From Collimonas fungivorans (GTDB taxonomy: Bacteria > Pseudomonadota > Gammaproteobacteria > Burkholderiales > Burkholderiaceae_D): a stretch of DNA of 64,000 bases. Below are positions 50,907 to 63,394 of the stretch, one piece after another; within the stretch, counting starts at the first letter, position 1; every line of letters begins with the position of its first letter. Under the pieces are notes generated by a model. The model saw only the letters and a list, made by a program, of their open reading frames with translations, was not told where the DNA came from and made no database searches. Position numbers and translations under genes: made by a program. Location of the stretch: the NCBI RefSeq assembly GCF_001584145.1, contig NZ_CP013232.1:4402001-4466000 (forward strand), given 5' to 3'.

Positions 50907-52250
50907 ATGCCGACCACCCTGAATACCGATCATTTCTGGATGCCGTTCACCGCCAACCGCCAGTTCAAGAGCAAACCGCGTTTGCTGGTCTCCGCTTCCG
51001 GCATGCATTACACGACCGACGACGGCCGCCAGATCCTCGACGGCACCGCCGGCCTGTGGTGCACCAACGCCGGCCACTGCCATCCGAAGATCGTCGAGGC
51101 GATCCAGCAGCAGGCCGCCAAGATGGACTTTGCGCCGGTGTTCCAGATGGGCCATCCGCTAGCCTTCGAAGCCGCCAGCGCGCTGGCGGCGATCGCGCCG
51201 GAGGGATTGAACCGGGTGTTCTTTTGCAACGACGGTTCGGAGTCGGTCGATACCGCGCTGAAGATCGCGCTGGCGTATCACCGCGTGCGCGGCGACGGCT
51301 TGCGCACTCGCCTGGTCGGCCGCGAGCGCGGTTATCACGGGGTCGGCTTCGGCGGCATTGCGGTGGGCGGCATCGCCGGCAACCGCAAGCATTTCGGCCC
51401 GACACTGGCTGGCGTCGACCATTTGCGCCATCCGCTGGATATCGCGCGCAATGCGTTTTCACATGGCTTGCCGGAGCATGGCGCCGAGATCGCCGACGAG
51501 TTTGAACAACGCTTGCTGGCGTTGCACGATCCGGCCACGGTGGCGGCGCTGATCGTCGAACCGGTGCAGGGTTCGACCGGCGTGATCCTGCCGCCCAAGG
51601 GTTACCTGCAAAAACTGCGCGCGATCTGCGACAAGTACGGCATCCTGCTGATTTTCGATGAAGTGATCACCGGCTTCGGCCGCCTGGGCGCGCCGTTTGC
51701 GGCCGACTATTTCGGCGTGGTGCCGGACATGATCTGTTGCGCCAAAGGCTTGACCAATGCCAGCGTGCCGATGGGTGCGGTGATCGTGCGCCAGGATATC
51801 CATGATGCCTTCATGAGCGCGGCAGCCGAAAACGCTATCGAGTTTTTCCACGGCTATACCTACACCGGCCATCCGCTGGCGGCAGCCGCCGCGGTCGCCA
51901 CCATGGCTGTCTACAAGAACGAAAACCTGTTCGACCGCGCGGCAGCGACAGCGCCGTATTTCGAGCAAGCCGCGCACAGCCTGCAAGGCCTGCCTTTCGT
52001 CAAGGATGTGCGCAACCTGGGACTGGTGTGCGGGATTGAACTGGAGCCTATCGCCGGCAAGCCGGGCGCGCGCGCCTTCGATGCCTTCCTCAAATGTTTC
52101 TGGGACAAAGGCGTGCTGATCCGCACCACCGGCGACATCATCGCCCTGTCGCCGCCGCTGATTATCGAACCGGGACAAATCGATCAGTTGTTTACCGCAA
52201 TCGGCGATGTGCTGAAGGCACAGCACGCCGCTAGCCCAACCACCGCCTGA
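50907..52250 (+). CDS. Class III aminotransferase, beta-alanine--pyruvate transaminase type
   Basis: A 447-residue omega-amino-acid transaminase with HFWMPFTANRQFKSKPRLLVSASGMHY at the start, DGTAGLWCTNAGHCHPKIVEAI, the cofactor-binding FFCNDGSESVDTALKIALAYHR and ERGYHGVGFGG, LLIFDEVITGFGRLGAPFA, and the PLP-Lys in ICCAKGLTNASVPMGA (about residue 283). It moves the amino group of beta-alanine or similar omega-amines to pyruvate. The ATG at 50907 follows AAGGAGACACC; an extension to 50718 is unsupported. It ends in a strong bidirectional terminator shared with typA. Confidence 0.92.
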   Translation: MPTTLNTDHFWMPFTANRQFKSKPRLLVSASGMHYTTDDGRQILDGTAGLWCTNAGHCHPKIVEAIQQQAAKMDFAPVFQMGHPLAFEAASALAAIAPEGLNRVFFCNDGSESVDTALKIALAYHRVRGDGLRTRLVGRERGYHGVGFGGIAVGGIAGNRKHFGPTLAGVDHLRHPLDIARNAFSHGLPEHGAEIADEFEQRLLALHDPATVAALIVEPVQGSTGVILPPKGYLQKLRAICDKYGILLIFDEVITGFGRLGAPFAADYFGVVPDMICCAKGLTNASVPMGAVIVRQDIHDAFMSAAAENAIEFFHGYTYTGHPLAAAAAVATMAVYKNENLFDRAAATAPYFEQAAHSLQGLPFVKDVRNLGLVCGIELEPIAGKPGARAFDAFLKCFWDKGVLIRTTGDIIALSPPLIIEPGQIDQLFTAIGDVLKAQHAASPTTA

Positions 52251-52261
52251 CAGCGGCCAAT

Positions 52262-52313
52262 AAAAAACCCGCCGATGCGTGCCCTGAACCAGGGCATGCA
52301 TCGGCGGGTTTTT
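52262..52313. terminator. Bidirectional intrinsic terminator
   Basis: AAAAACCCGCCGATGC pairs with GCATCGGCGGGTTTTT, with an inner GCCCTG/CAGGGC helix. A/T runs on both sides serve the transaminase and typA genes. Confidence 0.92.
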
Positions 52314-52349
52314 AGTGGCGCGGCCCGAAGGCCCGGTTCACTCGACAGC

Positions 52350-54185
52350 TTAGGCGTCGCGCGAAGCCTTTTTACGCTCATGTTCCTTCAGGTAGCGCTT
52401 GCGCAGGCGGATGCTCTTCGGCGTGACTTCAACCAGCTCGTCGTCGTCGATGAATTCAACCGCGTATTCCAGCGACATTTCGATCGGCGGCACCAGGCGC
52501 ACCGCTTCGTCGGTACCCGAAGAACGGACGTTGGTCAGCTGCTTGCCCTTGATCGGGTTGACCACCAGGTCGTTGTCGCGCGAGTGGATGCCGATGATCA
52601 TGCCTTCGTAGACCGGGTCATTGTGGCTCACGAACATGCGGCCGCGATCTTGCAGCTTCCAGATTGCGTAGGCAACGGCAGCGCCGTCGTCCTGCGAGAT
52701 CAGCACGCCGTTGCGACGGCCGCCCAGTTCACCCTTGGAAGTGTCAACCGGTGCGTATTCGTCGAACACGTGGCTCATCAGGCCGGTGCCGCGGGTCAGG
52801 GTCATGAATTCGCCCTGGAAGCCGATCAGGCCGCGTGCAGGAATGCGGTACTCGAGACGAACACGTCCCTTGCCGTCCGGTTCCATGTTTTGCAGGTCGC
52901 CGCGGCGACGGCCCAGTTCTTCCATGACGCCGCCCTGGTTGGCTTCTTCGACGTCGACAGTTAGGTTTTCGTACGGCTCGTGGCGCACGCCATCGACCAT
53001 CTTGAACACCACGCGCGGACGCGAAACAGCCAGCTCGTAGCCTTCGCGACGCATGTTTTCGATCAGGATGGTCAGGTGCAATTCGCCGCGGCCCGACACT
53101 TCATAGGTCGAATCATCGCCTTCAGCCTGCACCACGCGCAGCGCCATGTTGGCTTTCAGTTCGCGGTCCAGGCGGTCCTTGATCTGGCGGGTGGTGACGA
53201 ACTTGCCTTCGCGGCCAGCCAGCGGCGAGTTGTTGACCATGAAGTTCATGGTCAGGGTCGGTTCATCGACCTTCAGCATCGGCAAGCCTTCTGGCGAGTC
53301 CGGTGCGCAAATGGTGGAGCCGATGCTGATTTCTTCGATACCGTTGATCAGCACGATGTCGCCAGCCAGCGCTTCGTCTGCCAGCACGCGATCCAGGCCG
53401 CGGAAAGTCAGCACCTGGTTGATGCGGGCCTTGGTTGGCTTGTCTTCCGGACCGTTCATCCAGACCACGTCTTGCAAGGCTTTGACTTTACCGCGCAGGA
53501 TACGGCCAACGCCGATCTTGCCGACGTAGGAAGAGTATTCCAGCGAAGTGATCTGCAGTTGCAGCGGGCCGTTAGGATCGTCTTCACGCGCAGGAACGTG
53601 CTTCAGGATCGCGTCGAACAGCGGTTCCATGTTGCCGTCGCGGACAGTGTCTTCCAGGCCTGCATAGCCTTTGAAGCCGGATGCGTAGATGATCGGGAAA
53701 TCGAGCTGCTCATCGGTAGCGCCGAGTTTGTCGAACAGTTCAAAAGTGGCGTTCACTGCCTTTTGCGGATCTGCATTTTCGCGGTCGATCTTGTTGACGA
53801 CAACGATAGGCTTCAGGCCCAGGGCCAATGCTTTACGCGTCACGAAACGCGTTTGCGGCATCGGACCTTCTTGCGCATCGACCAGCAGCAAGACGCTGTC
53901 GACCATCGACAATACGCGCTCGACTTCACCGCCGAAGTCGGCGTGGCCCGGGGTATCGACGATGTTGATGTGCGTGCCCTTGTATTCGACTGCGCAGTTC
54001 TTCGACAGGATCGTGATGCCGCGTTCTTTTTCAATATCGTTCGAATCCATCACGCGTGCATCGACGTGCTGGTTGTCACGGAAAGTGCCGGATTGACGCA
54101 GCAATTGGTCAACCAGAGTGGTCTTGCCGTGGTCAACGTGGGCAATGATGGCAATGTTGCGGATGGCGCGAGGTGTGTTTGACAT
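52350..54185 (-). CDS. typA: Ribosome-associated GTPase TypA/BipA
   Basis: A 611-residue translational GTPase. G1 is [15 protein letters not shown] (residues 14-28), then [29 protein letters not shown] and NKIDRENA. Domain II (about 205-300), domain III and V ([32 protein letters not shown]) and the BipA-specific C-terminus ([21 protein letters not shown]) follow. It acts in 50S assembly and stress adaptation. The start at 54185 ([10 protein letters not shown]) is chosen; the frame to 54347 adds an unlikely 54 residues. The 256-bp gap to truB holds its promoter region. Confidence 0.96.
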   Translation of the reverse strand: MSNTPRAIRNIAIIAHVDHGKTTLVDQLLRQSGTFRDNQHVDARVMDSNDIEKERGITILSKNCAVEYKGTHINIVDTPGHADFGGEVERVLSMVDSVLLLVDAQEGPMPQTRFVTRKALALGLKPIVVVNKIDRENADPQKAVNATFELFDKLGATDEQLDFPIIYASGFKGYAGLEDTVRDGNMEPLFDAILKHVPAREDDPNGPLQLQITSLEYSSYVGKIGVGRILRGKVKALQDVVWMNGPEDKPTKARINQVLTFRGLDRVLADEALAGDIVLINGIEEISIGSTICAPDSPEGLPMLKVDEPTLTMNFMVNNSPLAGREGKFVTTRQIKDRLDRELKANMALRVVQAEGDDSTYEVSGRGELHLTILIENMRREGYELAVSRPRVVFKMVDGVRHEPYENLTVDVEEANQGGVMEELGRRRGDLQNMEPDGKGRVRLEYRIPARGLIGFQGEFMTLTRGTGLMSHVFDEYAPVDTSKGELGGRRNGVLISQDDGAAVAYAIWKLQDRGRMFVSHNDPVYEGMIIGIHSRDNDLVVNPIKGKQLTNVRSSGTDEAVRLVPPIEMSLEYAVEFIDDDELVEVTPKSIRLRKRYLKEHERKKASRDA

Positions 54186-54441
54186 GGTCAGTTTGGAGAT
54201 TGAAGAACTCAGTAAGGGCGCAGGTAAGGATTGCGCAGAAAATATATTGCTACAGATTATATGACTACAAATGCGGCGGCCAAAAATGCTCGCTAAGGCA
54301 CTGCACAGAAGTACGGCAGATGTAGCGGAATTTGGGAAGCCGCGCATTATAGCATGACGCGCTGCACTACTTTATGAAAAGCCTTGTAATTTCAAAGAGT
54401 TGCTGCCTCAATCGCTGCGCAGATATTGCCAAAAACATATT

Positions 54442-55395
54442 TCATGCAGGCTGTGCGGTGGCGATCAGGCGCTCGGGAGCAAGCACCCCGTATTCATGCA
54501 GTTGTGCGGTACCCAGAAGTTGTCGTGCGGATACTACATCCGCAGGCTGCAGATAGACCCGCACACGTCCGGCATCTGCCGGCAGGGCCACGCCTTCTTT
54601 CGCCAGCGTCAGGCGCTGGCCTTGCAGGAAGCGCCTGGCCAGTGGTTCGGATAACAACACCTCGGGAAAAGTCAGCAGCAGGCTGTCGACCGGCGCCAGC
54701 AAGGCGCTGCGCTCGGCTTGCCCGGTGGCGTCCAGCTGCTCCAGGGTGACGCAGCCATCCAGCGTCAGGTGGCCCACCTGGATCCGCCGCAACTCCTGCA
54801 GATGCGCGCCGCAACCCAGTGCGGCGCCGATGTCTTCGCCCAGTACGCGGATGTACGTCCCCTTGCTGCAGGCAACCCGCAAGCGTAAAAACGGCGCCTG
54901 GTAATCGAGGAATTCCAGCGCATGAATAGTCACGTCGCGCGCTTCGCGCTCCAGCGTGATGCCGGCGCGGGCGTATTCATACAGCGGCTTGCCATCGCGC
55001 TTGAGCGCCGAATACATGGGCGGCACCTGCTTGATCGGGCCGCGGAACCGGGCCAGCACGGCATCGATCTGCGCGCGGCTGATGTCGACATCCTTGCGCT
55101 CCAGCACTTCGCCTTCGGTATCGCCGGTGGTAGTGCTCACTCCCAGGTGGATCAGGGTCTCGTAAGTCTTGTCGGCATCCAGCAGGTCCTGGGCAAACTT
55201 GGTAGCCTCGCCGAAGCACAGCGGCAGCACGCCGGTGGCAAACGGATCGAGGGTACCGGTGTGGCCGGCCTTTTGCGCGTTGAGCAAGCCTTTGGCCTTG
55301 ATCAGCGCATCATTGCTGGAAAAACCGACAGGCTTGTCCAGCAGCAGGATGCCATTCAAGGGAACGCGGATTCTTTTGGGTGGGCGTAATGCCAT
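54442..55395 (-). CDS. truB: tRNA pseudouridine(55) synthase TruB
   Basis: A 317-residue Tru[52 protein letters not shown] contains the catalytic Asp in GTLDP (about residue 52). [21 protein letters not shown] and [15 protein letters not shown] follow. The C-terminal PUA-like part is divergent. It makes pseudouridine 55 in the tRNA T-loop. The start at 55395 ([15 protein letters not shown]) is chosen over 55452. It follows rbfA in the conserved nusA-infB-rbfA-truB order. Confidence 0.95.
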   Translation of the reverse strand: MALRPPKRIRVPLNGILLLDKPVGFSSNDALIKAKGLLNAQKAGHTGTLDPFATGVLPLCFGEATKFAQDLLDADKTYETLIHLGVSTTTGDTEGEVLERKDVDISRAQIDAVLARFRGPIKQVPPMYSALKRDGKPLYEYARAGITLEREARDVTIHALEFLDYQAPFLRLRVACSKGTYIRVLGEDIGAALGCGAHLQELRRIQVGHLTLDGCVTLEQLDATGQAERSALLAPVDSLLLTFPEVLLSEPLARRFLQGQRLTLAKEGVALPADAGRVRVYLQPADVVSARQLLGTAQLHEYGVLAPERLIATAQPA

Positions 55396-55509
55396 GATAG
55401 CAATGCAAAAAAGGGGAAAACGGAAACGGCTTGCCATGGCAAGCCGCATCAAATGACTGGCAATGACTGCTGACCCGGAGGGCTCAAGCCAATCCGGTCA
55501 GCCAATCGT

Positions 55510-55899
55510 TCACTCCTGGCCGTCGTCCTTGGAACGTGTCGCATTGGCCAAGTCGATCAGGCGCGACATCTCGACGCCGCGGGCAGTCGAATTGTCATGC
55601 ATGAAATGCAAGGCCGGCAAGGTATGGATAGACAGGCGGCGGCCCAGCTGGTTGCGCAGGAAACCGGCGGCCTGGGTCAGGCCTTTGACGGTATTCGCGA
55701 TCGCTTCCGGGTCGTCGTTCAGCATCGTGAAAAACACCTTGGCATGGGCGTAATCCGGCGTCACCTGCACTTCGGTAATCGTGATCATGCCGACCCGCGG
55801 GTCTTTCAGCTCGAAGACGATGATCTCGGACAAGTCCTTCTGGATCTGGTCTGCAACACGCAGGCCGCGGCCAGGGATGGATTTACTATGTTTAGCCAT
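55510..55899 (-). CDS. rbfA: 30S ribosome-binding factor RbfA
   Basis: A 129-residue KH-fold protein with [51 protein letters not shown], then the C-terminal [37 protein letters not shown]. It helps mature 16S rRNA and frees the 30S subunit in the cold. It lies downstream of infB, but a hairpin with a U-rich tail lies between, so its expression may be partly uncoupled. Confidence 0.95.
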   Translation of the reverse strand: MAKHSKSIPGRGLRVADQIQKDLSEIIVFELKDPRVGMITITEVQVTPDYAHAKVFFTMLNDDPEAIANTVKGLTQAAGFLRNQLGRRLSIHTLPALHFMHDNSTARGVEMSRLIDLANATRSKDDGQE

Positions 55900-55978
55900 G
55901 CTTTTATTCAGCGCTTCTACACGCTTTGTCTTTCACAAATGAACTGCCAACCAACGTTACACAGGTTACTACAAAATG

Positions 55979-56003
55979 AAAATCGGGCTGTTAGGCCCGA
56001 TTT
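55979..56003 (-). terminator. Probable intrinsic terminator between infB and rbfA
   Basis: AAATCGGGC (55980-55988) pairs with GCCCGATTT (55995-56003). On the minus strand TTCATTTTG follows. A partial terminator would leave rbfA-truB expressed by read-through or from their own promoter. Confidence 0.6.
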
Positions 56004-56045
56004 CCCCTGCCTACGCACATTCCTGCCGTGCGTGTGCTTGCGTTA

Positions 56046-58898
56046 TTACAAAGTCCGTGCGACTTCTTCGACTTCAAAGATTTCGAGGTGATCGCCTTCT
56101 TTGATATCGTTGAAGTTCTTCAGGGTCAGACCGCACTCGAAGCCGGAACGGACTTCCTTGACGTCATCCTTGAAGCGTTTCAGCGAATCCAGCTCGCCTG
56201 TCCACAAGACCACGTTGTCGCGCAGCAGACGCACCGAAGCACCACGCTTGACCAGGCCTTCGAGCACGTAGCAACCGGCGATCGCGCCGACTTTGCTGAC
56301 CAGCAGCACCTGGCGGATTTCCACCAGACCGAGGTTCTGTTCGCGCTTCTCCGGCGACAACATGCCGGACATCGCTGCCTTGATCTCGTCCACAGCATCG
56401 TAAATGATGTTGTAGTAACGGATGTCGACACCGTTGGCTTCCGCCAGCTTGCGTGCCGAAGCATCTGCGCGGGCGTTGAAGCCGATGATCACGGCCTTGG
56501 AGGCAACCGCCAGGTTGACGTCCGACTCGCTGATGCCGCCGACGCCGGCGTGCACCACTTGTACCCGGACTTCGCTGGTCGACAGCTTCTGCAGCGACTG
56601 GACCAAAGCTTCTTGCGAACCTTGCACGTCGGTCTTGATGATCATCGGCAGGTTCTTGACTTCACCTTCGGCCATCTGGTCGAACATGTTTTCCAGCTTC
56701 GCGGCTTGCTGCTTGGCCAGCTTGACGTCACGGTATTTACCTTGGCGGAACTGACCGATTTCGCGCGCCTTGCGCTCGTCTGCCATGACCATGACTTCTT
56801 CGCCGGCAACCGGCACTTCCGTCAGGCCCTGGATTTCGACCGGGATCGATGGGCCGGCTTCGGAAATCGCCTTGCCGTTTTCATCCAGCATCGCACGGAC
56901 ACGGCCGTAAGCCGAACCAGCCAGCACCACATCGCCGCGCTTCAAAGTACCGGACTGCACCAGGATCGTTGCAACCGGACCACGGCCCTTGTCGAGACGG
57001 GCTTCCACTACCAGGCCACGGGCCGGGGCAGCAACCGCCGCCTTCAATTCCAGCACCTCGGCTTGCAGCAAGACTTGTTCCAGCAAGTTGTCGATGCCTT
57101 CGCCGGTCTTGGCCGATACCGGCACGAACGGCGATTCGCCGCCGTATTCTTCCGGCACCACTTGTTCCGCGATCAGTTCCTGCTTGACGCGATCCAGGTT
57201 GCTGCCTGGCTTGTCGATCTTGTTGATCGCCACCACCAGCGGTACGCCGGCGGCTTTCGCATGGGCGATCGCTTCCTTGGTTTGCGGCATCACGCCGTCG
57301 TCGGCTGCCACCACCAGGATGACAATGTCGGTTGCCTTGGCGCCACGGGCACGCATCGCGGTAAACGCTTCATGGCCCGGGGTGTCGAGGAAGGTGATCA
57401 TGCCGCGCGGTGTTTCCACGTGATATGCACCGATGTGCTGGGTAATGCCGCCGGCTTCGCCGGAGGCAACCTTGGCGCGGCGGATGTAATCCAGCAGCGA
57501 GGTCTTGCCGTGGTCGACGTGACCCATGACAGTGACCACCGGTGCGCGCGGCAGCAGCTCGGCGTCGGCATGCTCTTCGCCGTCGACCAGCAATGCTTCC
57601 GGATCGTCCAGTTTCGCAGCGTGTGCGGTGTGGCCCATTTCCTCGACCAGAATCATCGAAGTTTCCTGGTCCAGCACCTGGTTGATGGTGACCATCTGGC
57701 CCAGTTTCATCAAATGCTTGATGACTTCCGAAGCCTTGACCGACATCTTGTGCGCCAGTTCGGCGACAGTAATGGTTTCAGGAACATAAATGTCCTTGAT
57801 GACCGCTTCTGTCGGCACCTGGAAGTTGCTTTCGTGATCGTCGCTGTGCGCATTGCGACGGCCCTTCGGACCGCCACGCCAGCCATCGCGACCGCCGCCG
57901 GTATTGCCGCGGGTCTTGATGCCGAGGCCGCGCTTCTTGGCCGCATCGTCTTGCCATGTAGAGGAGACGTTGGCGGACTTGATCGACTTCTTGTCGACCA
58001 CCACTTTCTTGTCGTCTTTCTTCTCGCCAGGCTTCTTGTCGGCAGGCTTGTGCAAAGTACCTTCGGCAGTCTTGGCCGGGGCTGCGGCAGGCGCAACCGG
58101 CTCAGGCGCCTTGATCACGCGGCGCGGCGCATTCATCATTGCCTTGATCTGCGCCACTTCGTCTTGCACGGCCTTGCGGGCACGCTCAGTCGCAGCCGAT
58201 TTCTCGGCGGCTTCCTTGGCGGCCAGTGCGACCTTTTGCTTGGCTTCTTCGTTCGCCAGGCGTTTCTTTTCTTCAGCCGCAGGATCTTCCTGCTTCTTGA
58301 CGGCAGCATCGGCAGAATTGGCGGAATCAGGCGCAGGTGCTTCGGCAGCCGCTTTTTTAGCTTCGCTTTCCGCTTTCTTGGCGTCGTTTTCCGCTTTCAG
58401 CGCAGCCTTGGCTTGCGCTTCCTTTTCCGCTTCCAGCTTGGCCAGGCGTTCCTGTTTTTCCAGCAGTTCGGCTTCCTGGCGAGCGATCAATTCGGCCTGG
58501 CGGCGCGCTTCTTCAATCCGGCGCGCCTGTTCAGCTTCGTCGACGACCGGTGCGGCAGGCGCAACCGGCGCCGCCACAGCTTCGGCGATCGGCTCGTCAC
58601 GCTTGACGAAAGTACGCTTCTTGCGCACTTCAACCTGGATCGTGCGCGACTTGCCGGTGGCGTCAGCCTGCTTGATCTCGGTGGTTTCCTTGCGGGTCAG
58701 CGTGATCTTCTTCTTTTCGCTGTCTGGCACCGCGCCGTGCGAACGGCGCAGGTGTTCCAGCAGGCGATCCTTATCTTCTTTCGACAAGGCGTCGTCAGTC
58801 GAATTTTTCTGGACGCCAGCCGATTGCAGTTGTGTCAGCAGGAGATCCGCTGGCATTTTCAGCTCGGTGGCAAATTGGGCTACATTGTTACTCGCCAT
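56046..58898 (-). CDS. infB: Translation initiation factor IF-2
   Basis: A 950-residue IF-2. The N-terminal IF2-associated segments open [29 protein letters not shown] long Ala/Lys/Glu-rich low-complexity region spans about residues 120-330. The G domain begins near residue 455 ([43 protein letters not shown]). C-terminal domains C1 and C2 end in [14 protein letters not shown]. It brings initiator tRNA to the ribosome. It is downstream of nusA (59-bp gap) in the rimP-nusA-infB transcript. Internal Met codons could give shorter isoforms as in E. coli; not determinable here. Confidence 0.97.
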   Translation of the reverse strand: MASNNVAQFATELKMPADLLLTQLQSAGVQKNSTDDALSKEDKDRLLEHLRRSHGAVPDSEKKKITLTRKETTEIKQADATGKSRTIQVEVRKKRTFVKRDEPIAEAVAAPVAPAAPVVDEAEQARRIEEARRQAELIARQEAELLEKQERLAKLEAEKEAQAKAALKAENDAKKAESEAKKAAAEAPAPDSANSADAAVKKQEDPAAEEKKRLANEEAKQKVALAAKEAAEKSAATERARKAVQDEVAQIKAMMNAPRRVIKAPEPVAPAAAPAKTAEGTLHKPADKKPGEKKDDKKVVVDKKSIKSANVSSTWQDDAAKKRGLGIKTRGNTGGGRDGWRGGPKGRRNAHSDDHESNFQVPTEAVIKDIYVPETITVAELAHKMSVKASEVIKHLMKLGQMVTINQVLDQETSMILVEEMGHTAHAAKLDDPEALLVDGEEHADAELLPRAPVVTVMGHVDHGKTSLLDYIRRAKVASGEAGGITQHIGAYHVETPRGMITFLDTPGHEAFTAMRARGAKATDIVILVVAADDGVMPQTKEAIAHAKAAGVPLVVAINKIDKPGSNLDRVKQELIAEQVVPEEYGGESPFVPVSAKTGEGIDNLLEQVLLQAEVLELKAAVAAPARGLVVEARLDKGRGPVATILVQSGTLKRGDVVLAGSAYGRVRAMLDENGKAISEAGPSIPVEIQGLTEVPVAGEEVMVMADERKAREIGQFRQGKYRDVKLAKQQAAKLENMFDQMAEGEVKNLPMIIKTDVQGSQEALVQSLQKLSTSEVRVQVVHAGVGGISESDVNLAVASKAVIIGFNARADASARKLAEANGVDIRYYNIIYDAVDEIKAAMSGMLSPEKREQNLGLVEIRQVLLVSKVGAIAGCYVLEGLVKRGASVRLLRDNVVLWTGELDSLKRFKDDVKEVRSGFECGLTLKNFNDIKEGDHLEIFEVEEVARTL

Positions 58899-58957
58899 TC
58901 AGTCCTCTTTTTCTATGTGGCGCGGCAGACGATATCGGAACCTCTCGGATCACTGGA

Positions 58958-60999
<2,042 letters not shown>

Positions 61000-61023
61000 A
61001 GCAACTCCCTATAAATATAACTG

Positions 61024-61046
61024 CAGGCCCGACAATTACGGGCCTG
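61024..61046 (-). promoter_or_regulatory. Leader hairpin just upstream of rimP
   Basis: CAGGCCCG, loop of seven bases, CGGGCCTG: a perfect 8-bp GC-rich stem ending 24 bases before the rimP ATG, without a U-tract. It could hinder or protect the ribosome site. Confidence 0.55.
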
Positions 61047-61092
61047 AGTCTGCACGCACCGGCAACTTAAAAGCAGATAAAAACGAAAAGCA

Positions 61093-61117
61093 AAAAAAAA
61101 ATGGGCATCTGCCCATC
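61093..61117 (-). terminator. Intrinsic terminator inside the rimP leader (candidate attenuator)
   Basis: On the minus strand ATGGGCA and TGCCCAT form the stem, directly followed by ten T and further T-rich sequence. It lies about 100 bases downstream of the predicted rimP promoter start and about 100 bases before the rimP ATG, so it would cut leader transcripts unless bypassed. rluB has its own hairpin at 61357-61374. Confidence 0.7.
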
Positions 61118-61224
61118 CTTCTTATCGTTTGTCATTTCGAGCAGTTTCACGAGATCGGCTGCGAATCAACTTCTCGAGCTCCCGAGAGGTTTAATTCTCG
61201 TTAATGACTTCTGTTAACTTGTAA

Positions 61225-61253
61225 ATTATAAACGATTAGGCTATGGACCGCAA
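61225..61253 (-). promoter_or_regulatory. Promoter of the rimP-nusA-infB operon
   Basis: On the minus strand TTGCGG (61253-61248), a 17-base spacer, TATAAT (61230-61225). Predicted start near 61218. Confidence 0.7.
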
Positions 61254-61356
61254 CGTAAGCGAGTGCAGGAAATTTGCATTTATTGACAATCTCCCGTCAA
61301 CAGACGGTAAATTGATCATTATTGCAACACTTCCTGCCACTTCTTTCCAGCTATCC

Positions 61357-61374
61357 AAAAGCGGCAAATGCCGC
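61357..61374 (-). terminator. Short terminator after rluB
   Basis: GCGGCA/TGCCGC stem (61361-61374) with TTTT following on the minus strand, 20 bases after the rluB stop. Confidence 0.55.
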
Positions 61375-61393
61375 CAGGATGAAAAATCCCCGA

Positions 61394-63394
61394 TCAGCCG
61401 CGAGGACGGCGACGCGGGCCACCTTGCGCACCGTAATGACCGCCGCCGGTTTGTCCGCCAGCCGCCTTGTTGGGGCGTGCCGGACGCGCAAAACCATTAC
61501 CGCCGCCATTGCGTCGCTGCTGCCCCGCATCAGGAAAGCCCAACGCGGTCTGCAAAGGATCCGGCTGCCGGCTGCGCGGCGGCTGACCGCCGTTGCCGCC
61601 ACCTTGCGGACGGCCCTGGCCGCCGCCTGGGCCGCGACCTTGATTGCCTCGCGGCTGACCGCCAAAGTTACCGCGCGGCTGGCCGCCAAAACCCTGGTCG
61701 CCGCCACGGTAACCACCGCCGCCCGGGCCTTGCGGAGCGCTATCCGCACGATTGCCGTTAGGCTGGCGATCCTTGTTGAAATCGGGACGGCCCTTGCCGC
61801 CGCCGGCGCCCTGGCCAGCAGCCGGCTTGTCCAGCCCGTGCGCGGTCATCATGTCGCGCACTGCATTTTCATCCAGTTCTTCCCAACGGCCGCGCTTGAG
61901 GCCGCGCGGCAGCGTCATGGCGCCGTAACGGGTACGGATCAGGCGCGACACGGTCAGGCCGATGGCCTCGAACATGCGGCGCACTTCGCGGTTGCGGCCT
62001 TCGCCGATCACCACGCGATACCATTTGTTGATGCCTTCACCGCCGCCGTCGGCGATTTTCGTGAATTGCGCCACGCCGTCTTCCAGTTCGACGCCGGCCA
62101 GCAGTTTCTGGCGCATGCCCTGCTCCAGCTCGCCCAAGGTACGCACCGCGTATTCGCGGTCGATGCCGTAGCGCGGATGCATCAGGCGGTTAGCCAGGTC
62201 GCCGGAGGTAGTAAACAGCAGCAAGCCTTCCGTGTTGAAGTCCAGCCGTCCGACGGCCAGCCATTTGGCGGCCTTCATGTTCGGCAAGCGGTCGAACACC
62301 GACGGCCGTCCGTCCGGGTCGTTGTGGCTGACGATTTCGCCAGCCGGCTTGTGGTACACCAGCACCCGCGGCGGACGCTTGCTGACTTTGCGCTGCAGCA
62401 GCTTGCCGTTGATGCGGACTTGATCGGTTGGCAAGATGCGCTGACCGATATGGGCCGGTTCGCCATTGACCGAAACCCGGCCGGCGATGATCAGCTCTTC
62501 CATGTCGCGGCGTGAACCGAGGCCGACATCCGCCAGGACCTTGTGCAATTTTGGTGCATCGTCCTCGGCGGTGAGATCGCGCCGCACGCTTTTCGGCGCC
62601 TGGCGGCTGCCGGCGTCTTCCGCCGTGACCAGGGTGTCGAACGATTCGGAGGTAACAAACGAGAATACTTCGTCGGCGTCGCCGCCACGGCCTGGCTTGC
62701 CGCGCGGCCCCTGCCCTGGCTTGCCGTTCTGCGCCTGCGGCTTCTTGCCTTTTTGCTGGCGCTCGCGCGAATTGCGTTCGCCGTTGCGGCCAGCGCCGTT
62801 ATTACGGTCGCCGCGCTGCTGGCGCGGTTCGCCGGCCGCCGGATCGCCGGCTGGCTGCTGTTCCGCCACGGCGGCATTGCCCGCCTCGACAGCGGAACTG
62901 GCCGCTGCCGCCGATTCTTGTGCACGCTGGGCGGCGCGATTGCTGCGCAGGGCGCGCGGACCGCGCACGCCACGCTTGGCAGGCCGTTCCCTGGCCGGTG
63001 CTTCCGATATTTCCTGATTCACAACAACCGGAGCAATGACCTGAGTAACAACAGCCGGCGCCGCATCCACCACAAACTCAACCGGAGCGCTCGGCTCAAC
63101 CACGACCTGGACCTTCTTGCGCGGCGCAGCCTTGGGCTTGGCCGGCGCAGCTGTTTCGGCGGCGACAACTGCTTCAGCCACACCGGCGCTGGCGTCGGCT
63201 GCGGCAACCGCTTTCTTGCGCGGCGCACGGGCCGGTTTGACAGGTTCTGCAGCAGCGGCGGCTGGAACGGTGGCGTCCGCCGCAATCGGCGCATCAGCCG
63301 CAACCTTGCGTGCTCTAGGCTTTTTAGCTGGCTTCGGGTCAGTTGTGGCAGTCAGGTCGACGACCGGTGCATCATTGGAACTAGGTGGGTTCAT
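61394..63394 (-). CDS. rluB: 23S rRNA pseudouridine synthase RluB with long low-complexity tails
   Basis: A 666-residue protein in three parts. The N-terminal about 270 residues are Ala/Pro/Lys/Arg-rich (three PARKK-like blocks, then [22 protein letters not shown]). The central RsuA/RluB core (about 280-535) has an S4 domain ([32 protein letters not shown]) and the catalytic [14 protein letters not shown]. The C-terminal about 125 residues are Gly/Arg/Gln-rich (RGG-like). E. coli RluB is about 290 residues, so the tails more than double it. It modifies U2605 of 23S rRNA. Its ATG overlaps the scpB stop by 14 bases. Confidence 0.92.
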   Translation of the reverse strand: MNPPSSNDAPVVDLTATTDPKPAKKPRARKVAADAPIAADATVPAAAAAEPVKPARAPRKKAVAAADASAGVAEAVVAAETAAPAKPKAAPRKKVQVVVEPSAPVEFVVDAAPAVVTQVIAPVVVNQEISEAPARERPAKRGVRGPRALRSNRAAQRAQESAAAASSAVEAGNAAVAEQQPAGDPAAGEPRQQRGDRNNGAGRNGERNSRERQQKGKKPQAQNGKPGQGPRGKPGRGGDADEVFSFVTSESFDTLVTAEDAGSRQAPKSVRRDLTAEDDAPKLHKVLADVGLGSRRDMEELIIAGRVSVNGEPAHIGQRILPTDQVRINGKLLQRKVSKRPPRVLVYHKPAGEIVSHNDPDGRPSVFDRLPNMKAAKWLAVGRLDFNTEGLLLFTTSGDLANRLMHPRYGIDREYAVRTLGELEQGMRQKLLAGVELEDGVAQFTKIADGGGEGINKWYRVVIGEGRNREVRRMFEAIGLTVSRLIRTRYGAMTLPRGLKRGRWEELDENAVRDMMTAHGLDKPAAGQGAGGGKGRPDFNKDRQPNGNRADSAPQGPGGGGYRGGDQGFGGQPRGNFGGQPRGNQGRGPGGGQGRPQGGGNGGQPPRSRQPDPLQTALGFPDAGQQRRNGGGNGFARPARPNKAAGGQTGGGHYGAQGGPRRRPRG

